A stretch of 11,799 nt of DNA from Bacteroidales bacterium (GTDB lineage Bacteria > Bacteroidota > Bacteroidia > Bacteroidales > UBA4181), in contig JAIRLS010000068.1 in assembly GCA_031259205.1 (NCBI GenBank), positions 1 through 11,799 on the forward strand, written 5' to 3'. Numbering within the stretch: position 1 is the first letter of the stretch; each line of letters begins with the position of its first letter. Positions 1-6,012 of the stretch are shown in pieces. The notes beneath the pieces were generated by a model. That model did no database searches and was not told the origin of the DNA. It was given only the letters and a program-made list of their open reading frames with translations. A program made the translations under genes and the position numbers.

Positions 1-11
1 GCCATCACTAT

Positions 12-53
12 AAAAACCCTTCCTTGGAAACCCAAAGAAGGGTTTTTCTTTTT
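12..53 (+). terminator. Intrinsic terminator of a gene left of the window
   Basis: An 11-bp stem, AAAAACCCTTC (12-22) with GAAGGGTTTTT (37-47), is prolonged inside by TTGG (24-27) with CCAA (32-35) across one mismatch, leaving a 4-nt loop. A T-rich tract follows to 53. This is a textbook Rho-independent terminator. The A-tract on the 5' side could let it work in both directions. No coding sequence is visible between position 1 and the hairpin, so it probably ends a transcript that begins left of the window. Confidence 0.85.
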
Positions 54-169
54 GAGGGTAGTAGACATAAGAGGCAGTCGAAAATATAGTATTATCTTGA
101 GATATAACAGATTAAAAAAACTGACATGTCGTAGATTCAATTTGAGATAAAACGCACTGCGTTTTTCGG

Positions 170-591
170 TTAATTCTTTTTTTGAGGCGCTATGAAAAAC
201 AATTCTTCTGACCCACGAAGGCGCGAATGTAGAGGCGCACGGCGTGCGCCTGAAAGCGCGAATGTAGAGACGCACGGCGTGCGTCTAAATGCTGAATGCG
301 CACGGCGTGCGTCTAAATGCGTTTTGGAGAATGCGGAACGTCCTGAAAGGACGTAACTTTCATAACCGCAGGTCAACGACCTGCGGAAACCGCTCTCCGT
401 AGTTTCTTCTGCCTGAATTTTCAATTCAGGCAGCCGCACTGCTGCGGGAGGCCTCCTTTCCGCCGGTCAGCGACCGGCGGTTATGAAAATCAAGTCCCTT
501 ACAGGACTTTTAAGAGGGATGGGGAGAAAGCGGGAAACAAAACACGGATGGAACAGTCCACTGACCAATAGCGCCTCAAAAAAAGAATTAA
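170..591. mobile_element. MITE-like inverted-repeat element, copy A
   Basis: A 422-bp element is bounded by perfect 24-bp terminal inverted repeats at 170-193 and 568-591. The arms begin TTAATTC, continue with seven T and end GAGGCGCTAT. A second copy with the same termini, order and orientation lies at 10801-11245, which defines the unit. No transposase is encoded, so any mobility would depend on an enzyme elsewhere. The interior is a chain of hairpins, listed separately. The arms extend to 26 bp (168-193/568-593), and CGTTTTTC then flanks both sides (160-167 and 594-601) as a possible 8-bp target duplication. However, that octamer belongs to the 22-bp array in which the element sits, so it is weak evidence alone. 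A short frame from 483 is shared with copy B but is probably not translated. Seen: the repeats and homology. Inferred: transposition. Confidence 0.8.
233..509. repeat. Hairpin array inside element copy A
   Basis: Successive perfect or near-perfect palindromes, mostly with 3-nt loops: 233-251 (AGGCGCAC, loop GGC), 268-286 (AGACGCAC, loop GGC), an imperfect third at 297-313, 338-354 (ACGTCCT, loop GAA), 366-386 (CCGCAGGTC, loop AAC), 411-431 (GCCTGAATT, loop TTC), 434-447 (CCGCA, loop CTGC), 460-480 (CCGCCGGTC, loop AGC) and 492-509 (AAGTCC, 6-nt loop). Pairs change together between sister hairpins: G-C to A-T between the first two, and A-T to C-G between 366-386 and 460-480. A larger inverted repeat, 358-374 with 472-488 (16 of 17 matching), encloses the middle of the array and could compete with the small hairpins. 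Its function is unknown. Confidence 0.8.
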
Positions 592-593
592 CC

Positions 594-869
594 CGTTTTT
601 CCTCAAAACGCAGTACGTTTTATCTCAAAAGGCAGTGCGTTTTTCCTCAAAACGCAGTGCCTTTTTCCTCAAAACGCAGTACGTTTTTCCTCAAAACGCA
701 GTACGTTTTTCCCCAAAACGCAGTGTGCTTTTCCCCAAAAGGTAGTGTGCTTTTCCCCAAAAGGCGGCGTGCTTTTCCCCAAAAGGCGGCGTGCTTTTCC
801 CCAAAAGGCGGCGTGCTTTTCCCCAAAAGGCGGCGTGCTTTTCCCCAAAAGGCGGCGTGCTTTTCCCCA
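594..869. repeat. 22-bp tandem repeat array, about 12.5 units
   Basis: Twelve 22-bp units without spacers start at 594, 616, 638 and so on to 836, with a partial unit from 858. The left units approximate CGTTTTTCCTCAAAACGCAG plus TA/TG. The right units, identical from 770 to 857, read TGCTTTTCCCCAAAAGGCGG plus CG. The units at 704 and 726 are intermediate, so the array changes gradually from one type to the other. Neighbouring left-type units form AAAACG/CGTTTT stems, while right-type units form AAAAG/CTTTT stems. A degenerate unit left of element A (about 138-159, followed by 160-167) suggests the array once continued there. Both strands happen to be open across it because 22 bp gives a 22-residue period in any frame. 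That is not evidence of coding. From 870 to 981 I see only AT-rich sequence. Confidence 0.9.
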
Positions 870-981
870 GTCAATTTGACCCGTTACTCATTTTTTTGAG
901 ATTTTTTTTCCCTTTTTTATGAAATCGGGCATGAAAGATCATCTATCAAGTAAAATATAATTTCAAAGTTCAATTTCAAAA

Positions 982-2820
982 ATGTATGATATGAAAAAGA
1001 GGATAGCAATTGCAGTAATGGCAGTTTTTGTCTGCCTGACGATGGGCGGCGCTTCCGCTCCGGAGATAACCGTTACCGGAACAGTGACCGACGCCACCGA
1101 CAGTTTGCCGCTGGTCGGCGTAAGTATTGTCGTCAAAGGCGCCAATCGAGGTACTGTTTCCGATGGCGACGGGAAATACAGTATCTCTGTGCAGAAGGGA
1201 AAAGTACTGGTGTTTTCGTATATCGGATTTGACAGTCAGGAGGTAACCGTGCGTCAAACGACGCACAATGTAGAGATGAAGCCTTCTCAGGAGGCGCTTG
1301 ATGAAGTGCTCGTCGTTGCTTTCGGAACAGAGAAGAAAGAGCGCATCTTCTATCCCAACTATCCCAACATGGTTGCCGCGCCTCAAAGTATTTATTTCGA
1401 TGCAATGGACAATGAGGATTACGGGTCGGCGGTGGAAAACCGTTTCAAAACGGCGACGGACGATCCGCTGTCTACCTTCTCTATTGATGTGGACGCTGCC
1501 TCCTACAGTAACATGCGCCGTTTCATCAATCAGGGGCAGTTGCCGCCCAAAGACGCCATCCGCACGGAGGAACTGGTGAACTATTTCAGTTATGACTACA
1601 AGCCGCCGGAGGGCAACGATCCTGTAAGTATCACTGCCGAAACGGGCGAATGTCCGTGGAACGCTTTGCACCGGCTGGTACGCATCGGCATCAAGGCGCG
1701 GGAAATTCCTTCAGACCAACTGCCGGCGTCTAACTTTGTCTTCCTGATTGACGTGTCGGGGTCGATGTTTGGTCCCACGAGGCTGGAATTGGTGAAATCG
1801 TCCCTCAAGATGCTGGTCAACAACCTTCGCGAAAAGGACAGAGTGGCCATTGTGGTATATGCAGGCGCTGCCGGCGAAGCGCTGCCGTCCACTCCGGGAA
1901 ACGACAGGCAGAAAATCCGCGAAGCGCTGGATCGTCTTTCCGCAGGCGGATCGACGGCAGGCGGCGCAGGTATTCAACTCGCTTACAAAATTGCACGCAA
2001 AAACTTTATCCCCAACGGAAACAACCGGATTATCCTGTGTACGGACGGGGATTTCAATGTCGGCGTGTCCAGCAATGCGGAGTTGGAAAACCTGATTGAA
2101 AAAGAGCGCGAAAGCGGCGTCTTCCTCACCATATTGGGCTACGGCATGGGCAATTACAAGGACAGTAAGATGCAAACCCTTGCCGAGAAAGGCAACGGCA
2201 ATCACGCATATATCGACAACATGCAGGAATCCAACCGCGTACTGGTACAGCAATTTGGCGCTACCATGTATGCCGTGGCGAAAGATGTAAAGTTGCAAAT
2301 AGAGTTCAATCCGGCAAAAGTACAGGCATACCGCTTAATCGGCTACGAAAGCCGCCTGCTGAACAAGGAGGATTTCAACGACGACACGAAAGACGCCGGC
2401 GAAATAGGAGCAGGACATTCGGTGACCGCTTTCTATGAGATCGTTCCGGTGGGCGTCGAAGGGAACTTTCCCGGAAAGGTGGACGATCTGAAATATCAGT
2501 CGAAAACCGGTTCAAAGCCGGTCGCCAATGCTTCTCCCGATCTGCTGACGGTGAAACTGCGCTACAAACTGCCCGACGAAAACACGAGCCGTAAAATGGA
2601 AATGCCGGTAATCGACAAGGGCGACAACAAGGTATCGGAAGACTTCCGTTTTGCCTCAGCGGTAGCCATGTTCGGGCAATTGCTCCGTAACTCCGACTTT
2701 AAGGGCACGGCCACCTGCGACAAGGTGATTGCACTTGCCGGAGAAAACCTCGGCAACGACCCGAAAGGCTATCGCCGCGAATTTCTGCGCCTCGTAGAAA
2801 CGACAAAAGGATTACAGTAA
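982..2820 (+). CDS. Secreted VWA-domain protein (YfbK-like) with carboxypeptidase-regulatory-like N-terminus
   Basis: A 612-residue protein. Residues 1-26 form a Sec signal peptide (MKKR, hydrophobic core, ASA). Residues 30-100 match the carboxypeptidase-regulatory-like beta-sandwich (VTGTVTDATDSLPLVGVSI, then DGKYSISV and YIGFDSQEV). LDEVLVVAFGTEKK (107-119) resembles the stretch after this domain in SusC transporters. About 157-250 matches the vWF_A N-terminal region of YfbK proteins (DPLSTFSIDVDAASYSNMRR). The VWA domain at 252-430 has a complete MIDAS: DVSGS (257-261), Thr325 in GGST, and CTDGD (353-357). About 430-610 matches the C-terminal DUF3520 type. The protein is exported and probably binds a partner through a metal ion. 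No enzymatic activity is evident and the partner is unknown. ATG 982 is used, but the ATG at 991 (MKKR) would give an equally good signal peptide. No clear promoter box was found upstream. Confidence 0.9.
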   Translation: MYDMKKRIAIAVMAVFVCLTMGGASAPEITVTGTVTDATDSLPLVGVSIVVKGANRGTVSDGDGKYSISVQKGKVLVFSYIGFDSQEVTVRQTTHNVEMKPSQEALDEVLVVAFGTEKKERIFYPNYPNMVAAPQSIYFDAMDNEDYGSAVENRFKTATDDPLSTFSIDVDAASYSNMRRFINQGQLPPKDAIRTEELVNYFSYDYKPPEGNDPVSITAETGECPWNALHRLVRIGIKAREIPSDQLPASNFVFLIDVSGSMFGPTRLELVKSSLKMLVNNLREKDRVAIVVYAGAAGEALPSTPGNDRQKIREALDRLSAGGSTAGGAGIQLAYKIARKNFIPNGNNRIILCTDGDFNVGVSSNAELENLIEKERESGVFLTILGYGMGNYKDSKMQTLAEKGNGNHAYIDNMQESNRVLVQQFGATMYAVAKDVKLQIEFNPAKVQAYRLIGYESRLLNKEDFNDDTKDAGEIGAGHSVTAFYEIVPVGVEGNFPGKVDDLKYQSKTGSKPVANASPDLLTVKLRYKLPDENTSRKMEMPVIDKGDNKVSEDFRFASAVAMFGQLLRNSDFKGTATCDKVIALAGENLGNDPKGYRREFLRLVETTKGLQ

Positions 2821-2922
2821 ATTTGCGTTTCAGGAATGGAGGATCAATAAACGGTAATAAGACTTTCCACAGGGAGGACAGTTTACAATACTGCGTGCGG
2901 CGTGATTTTGTAAAATAATTTT

Positions 2923-3000
2923 TCCGGATTGTTTCGTTCCCCGCAATGAAAGGGCGTGTTCCTCGTCATTGCAGGGAGCGCAGCGACGAAGCAATCCGGA
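2923..3000. repeat. REP-like imperfect palindrome
   Basis: TCCGGATTG (2923-2931) pairs with CAATCCGGA (2992-3000). TTCGT (2933-2937) pairs with ACGAA (2986-2990). Inside, TCCCCGCAATGA (about 2938-2949) pairs with TCATTGCAGGGA (2976-2987 region) with a bulge on the right arm. The right half, CGTCATTGC...GCAGCGACGAAGCAATCC, resembles a palindromic family I recall as scattered through unrelated bacterial genomes. T-runs flank the stem (2918-2923 and 3001-3005), so it may also end transcripts from the VWA gene. Confidence 0.65.
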
Positions 3001-3107
3001 TTTTTCCGTCTTTTAATCTCACTTTTACTCGCTTAAAGCGTAATCCATGATATCTTATTTCTTTCACATCCCTCATTTGTGTGAAAACAGTTTGACGAAG
3101 ATCGTGT

Positions 3108-3127
3108 AATCTGTGTTCATCTGTGGA
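3108..3127. repeat. Short dispersed-repeat-like motif
   Basis: TAATCTGTGTTCATCTGTGG contains ATCTGTG twice, 10 bp apart, with a related ATCGTG just before it at 3101-3106. I recognise this phrase as a frequent intergenic motif in several phyla. Its copy number in this genome cannot be judged from the window. Confidence 0.4.
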
Positions 3128-3189
3128 TTTTTTTTACTTCTCACGATTTTAAACCGCGTGAAGTATCATTCGGGAAAATCTCCGAAAAA

Positions 3190-3221
3190 TTTGTCTGTTC
3201 GAAAAATTTCATTTAACTTTG
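3190..3221 (+). promoter_or_regulatory. Bacteroidota-type promoter of the queuosine transporter gene
   Basis: TTTG (3190-3193) is followed after 20 nt by TAACTTTG (3214-3221). These match the -33 TTTG and -7 TAnnTTTG elements of the Bacteroidota housekeeping sigma factor at the expected spacing. Transcription would begin near 3228 and give a leader of about 50 nt before the ATG at 3278. Confidence 0.65.
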
Positions 3222-3277
3222 TTTCCGGATTTGATTTCAATGCGTGTTGTTGAAAACCACGTTAAAAAAACAATAAA

Positions 3278-3961
3278 ATGACAAAGACTTTTTCTGTTTC
3301 TTTCATGATGTCGGGTATTTTGCTTAGTGTGTGCCTGATATTGTCCAACTTATTGGCTACCAAAGTAATTTCTATTTTTGGTTTTTCGGCCACTGCCGCT
3401 TTGATTATTTTCCCGGTGTCGTACATTCTTAACGACACTATTACCGAGGTGTGGGGTTACCGCAAAGCGCGTTTGATGATTTGGACTGCCTTTGCGATGA
3501 ATTTTCTGGCGATTGTATTTATGCAGCTTTCAGTGGCAATTCCGCCGGCTTCATACTGGCAGGGGCAGGAAGCGTATGCCAGCGCTTTCAGTCAGGCGCC
3601 GCGTGTCGCTTTTTCCAGTCTGGTCGCTTTTCTGGCCGGGGCATTCATCAACGCTTATGTATTGAGCCGGATGAAGGTTCGTTTGCAGGGAAGAAGTTTT
3701 GGCATACGGGCGATCGTGTCCACTCTTTTTGGGGAAGCCGCCGATTCCTGCCTGTTTTTTACGGTCGCTTTTGCAGGAGTTGTTGCATGGAAAGAGATAG
3801 CGGTGATGATAGTGGTTGAAACCATTCTCAAATCGGCTTATGAAGTCGTTGTACTTCCTGTGACCACTGTGGCAGTGCGTTACCTCAAGAAGAAGGAGAA
3901 GATAGACGTATACGATGTGGATATATCGTATAATATATTGAAGATAAGGGAAATATATTGA
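3278..3961 (+). CDS. yhhQ: Queuosine precursor transporter, YhhQ/VUT family
   Basis: A 227-residue inner-membrane protein with about six hydrophobic helices (roughly 9-27, 31-53, 66-88, 108-130, 145-170 and 174-200). Family signatures are visible: LSNLLATK (22-29), FPVSYILNDTITEVWGYRKAR (45-65), FINAYVLSRMK (123-133), STLFGEAADS (148-157) and ETILKSAYEVVVLPVT (181-196). Members of this family (DUF165, Vut_1) import queuosine precursors such as preQ0 or preQ1 for modification of tRNA wobble position 34. No queuosine synthesis gene lies nearby, so this is probably a stand-alone salvage gene. It has its own promoter at 3190-3221. The C-terminus (about 201-227) is a charged cytoplasmic tail. The stop codon lies in a 12-bp tandem duplication (3958-3981) shared with the end of the convergent meaB. 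The exact substrate is inferred from the family. Confidence 0.9.
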   Translation: MTKTFSVSFMMSGILLSVCLILSNLLATKVISIFGFSATAALIIFPVSYILNDTITEVWGYRKARLMIWTAFAMNFLAIVFMQLSVAIPPASYWQGQEAYASAFSQAPRVAFSSLVAFLAGAFINAYVLSRMKVRLQGRSFGIRAIVSTLFGEAADSCLFFTVAFAGVVAWKEIAVMIVVETILKSAYEVVVLPVTTVAVRYLKKKEKIDVYDVDISYNILKIREIY

Positions 3962-3976
3962 ACGTTATGTTGAACG

Positions 3977-5071
3977 TTATGTTGAGAAATATTTGTCCAG
4001 CAGCGCTTTGGCAGCCGCAAAGGAACTCATTCGGTCTTCCAGCACTTTATTTTCGCAGAGGGGCAGTTCTTTTTCGATGACAGGGGAGGAGTAAAAACGG
4101 CTGATGAGTGCGTTACGAATAGTTTCTTTCATCCAGTACTTTGACTGCTGTCGTCTTCGGGTTTCAAAAAATCCGTTTTGACGGGTTAACTGTTCATAAG
4201 CGAGGATGGCGTCCCAAATAAGGTCTATACCGGTATTGTTGATAGAGGAACAAGTAACGACTTGGGGCGTCCATCCCGACTGTGGTTTGGGGAAAAGGTA
4301 CAGCGCGTTGCGATACTGCGCTTTTGCCAGTTCTGCTTTTTGGAGATTATTGCCGTCTGCTTTATTGACGGCAATCAGGTCGGCCATTTCCATGATTCCT
4401 CTTTTGATGCCTTGCAGTTCGTCGCCGGCGCCGGCAATCTGAATCAGCAGAAAAAAGTCCGTCATGGAATGTACTGCTGTTTCCGACTGTCCTACTCCGA
4501 CGGTTTCGATGAGAATGGTGTCGAAGCCGGCAGCTTCGCACAGGAAAACGGTTTCGCGCGTTTTGCGGGCTACCCCGCCCAGAGAGCCGGACGAAGGAGA
4601 AGGCCGGATGAATGCATCCGGATTGGATGAAAGTTGTTCCATGCGCGTTTTGTCGCCCAAAATGCTGCCTTTGGAACGTTCGCTCGACGGATCAATGGCA
4701 AGTACTGCAAGTTTCCGGTGTTTTTTGGTCAGATAGCCCCCCAGGGTTTCAATAAAAGTGCTTTTACCGGCGCCCGGTACGCCGGTAATTCCGATTCGTA
4801 ATGATTTCCCGGCATGGGGGAGGCACCGTTCAATGATGTTCTGCGCTGTCTGTTCATGTTCCGGCAATGAACTTTCTACCATAGTAATGGCTTTACTGAG
4901 GACTGTGCGGTTACCTTGCAGTATGCCTTCTACATAGTCATTCACACTGAAAATTTTACGCGAACGGTTCAGGAAACGTTGCAACGCCTCATCATTTACC
5001 ATGGGAGGCTGTTCGATTCCCGGATTGACGGTTAATGCGCTGTCAAATTTTTCGTGATGACGGTCGCTCAT
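3977..5071 (-). CDS. meaB: MeaB/ArgK-type GTPase, methylmalonyl-CoA mutase chaperone
   Basis: 364 residues, close to the normal family length. An N-terminal helical region (about 28-90, YVEGILQGNRTVLSKAIT) precedes a G3E-type P-loop GTPase domain. Visible motifs are Walker A GVPGAGKST (97-105), DPSS (127-130), GSILGDKTRM (135-144), RPSPSSGSLGGVARKTRE (156-173), ETVGVGQSE (189-197) and NKAD (236-239). The C-terminal helices would serve in dimerisation. MeaB uses GTP hydrolysis to gate loading and protection of adenosylcobalamin in methylmalonyl-CoA mutase, which serves propionate/succinate metabolism in Bacteroidota. The mutase genes are not in the window. The gene follows serA by 12 nt, so it is probably co-transcribed with serC and serA. 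No obvious terminator separates it from the convergent transporter gene. Confidence 0.93.
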   Translation of the reverse strand: MSDRHHEKFDSALTVNPGIEQPPMVNDEALQRFLNRSRKIFSVNDYVEGILQGNRTVLSKAITMVESSLPEHEQTAQNIIERCLPHAGKSLRIGITGVPGAGKSTFIETLGGYLTKKHRKLAVLAIDPSSERSKGSILGDKTRMEQLSSNPDAFIRPSPSSGSLGGVARKTRETVFLCEAAGFDTILIETVGVGQSETAVHSMTDFFLLIQIAGAGDELQGIKRGIMEMADLIAVNKADGNNLQKAELAKAQYRNALYLFPKPQSGWTPQVVTCSSINNTGIDLIWDAILAYEQLTRQNGFFETRRRQQSKYWMKETIRNALISRFYSSPVIEKELPLCENKVLEDRMSSFAAAKALLDKYFST

Positions 5072-5083
5072 CAGCGTTTTTTT

Positions 5084-6007
5084 TCATGGATTGACTTGAA
5101 AACGCCGGTCGCCTTTTTCGAAGAAATCTACAATCTGTTGGGCGGCGGCTAATCCGGCATTAATATTGGCTTCGGATGTCTCGGCGCCTATTTTTTTGGG
5201 TGTAGCAAACACGCGAGCGCCGACGAGTTCCTTCATTCTCGGCAAATTGTCGGGTGCGATGTCCGATGCGTATTTGAGGTCGTTGCGTTCCATCAACGCT
5301 TTGAGCAGTCCTTCTTCATCTATTACTTCCTTTCGCGCTGTATTGACAAGTGTGCCGCCCTTGGGCATGGATGAAAACAGTTCGTATCCGACGGATTTTT
5401 TAGTGGCGTCGTTGGCCGGAATGTGCAGCGAAACATATTGGCACCGACGGTAAAGCTCTTTTACGTCGGTTTCGGGAGTTACGCCGTCTTTTGCGAGCAG
5501 GCCGGCAGGGATAAACGGATCGTAAGCATATACATCCATGCCGAAACCTTTTCCGATTGCAGCTACTAATTTTCCGACATTTCCGTAGGCGTGGATACCC
5601 AGTTTTTTACCTTTCAACTCGTTGCCTGTTCCGGGAGCCATGCAGTTGCGGGACATGTAAATCATCAGTCCGATGGCCAATTCAGCAACGGCATTGGAGT
5701 TTTGTCCCGGAGTGTTCATGGCCACAATGTTTTTAGCCGTACAGGCGGTCAGGTCGAGATTGTCGTATCCGGCGCCTGCGCGTACGACAATCTTCAGATT
5801 ACCGGCCGCCTCGATAATATCCTTGGTCGCCTTGTCGCTGCGAACAATCAGTGCATCGACGTTTTCTACCGCTTTTCGGAAAGCGGCGACGTCCGTATAT
5901 TTCTCCAGCAGAATGAGTTCATAACCGGCTGTGTCGAAGATTTTTTTTATGCCTTCCACAGCTATTGCGGCAAACGGTTTTTCTGTTGCTACCAATACTC
6001 GTTTCAT
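5084..6007 (-). CDS. serA: D-3-phosphoglycerate dehydrogenase, short form
   Basis: 307 residues from ATG 6007. It oxidises 3-phosphoglycerate to 3-phosphohydroxypyruvate with NAD, the first step of serine synthesis. A D-isomer-specific 2-hydroxyacid dehydrogenase fold is visible: RAGAGYDN (76-83), the nucleotide-binding loop LGIHAYGNVG (136-145, AxGxxG rather than GxGxxG), VSLHIPA (192-198) and VNTARKEV (221-228) with catalytic Arg225. At the usual catalytic His the sequence reads TPKKIGAET (269-277), so Lys stands there, as in the short SerA of Bacteroidota and Entamoeba. There is no C-terminal ACT or regulatory domain, so serine feedback through ACT is not expected. A TTG at 6016 overlaps the serC stop, but ATG 6007 begins MKRVLVATEKP, the usual start of this group. 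Upstream serC is 5 nt away. Confidence 0.93.
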   Translation of the reverse strand: MKRVLVATEKPFAAIAVEGIKKIFDTAGYELILLEKYTDVAAFRKAVENVDALIVRSDKATKDIIEAAGNLKIVVRAGAGYDNLDLTACTAKNIVAMNTPGQNSNAVAELAIGLMIYMSRNCMAPGTGNELKGKKLGIHAYGNVGKLVAAIGKGFGMDVYAYDPFIPAGLLAKDGVTPETDVKELYRRCQYVSLHIPANDATKKSVGYELFSSMPKGGTLVNTARKEVIDEEGLLKALMERNDLKYASDIAPDNLPRMKELVGARVFATPKKIGAETSEANINAGLAAAQQIVDFFEKGDRRFQVNP

Positions 6008-6012
6008 TTCTT

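Larger units (their letters stand above)
2821..3277. other. 457-bp intergenic region with dispersed repeats and a promoter
   Basis: There is no credible gene here. From left to right it holds an unremarkable stretch (2821-2922), a 78-nt imperfect palindrome (2923-3000), a dispersed-repeat-like phrase (3108-3127), a small hairpin ACTTC-T-CACG/CGTGAAGT (3136-3145 with 3157-3164, one bulged T), a promoter (3190-3221) and the leader of the transporter gene. The leader contains a possible weak pseudoknot at 3242-3273. Confidence 0.75.

Noticed and set aside
594..869. CRISPR array
   Set aside because: Units are contiguous 22-mers without unique spacers, and no cas genes are present.
647..874. Minus-strand 75-codon frame with repeated GEKHAAFWGKARRLLGKS-like periods
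   Set aside because: Antisense reading of the tandem array; periodicity is a by-product of the 22-bp unit. No start context or promoter.
483..899. Plus-strand 138-codon open frame running from element A through the 22-bp array
   Set aside because: It begins within the hairpin region and crosses the terminal repeat. It owes its length to the 22-bp repeat being open in all frames. The part shared with copy B (around GRKRETKHGWNSPL) follows from DNA homology; the few differences do not show codon-level constraint.
976..2298. Long minus-strand frames opposite the VWA gene (976-1671 and 1711-2298)
   Set aside because: Shadows of a gene whose plus-strand product has clear domains and an intact MIDAS; the antisense products show no recognisable motif.
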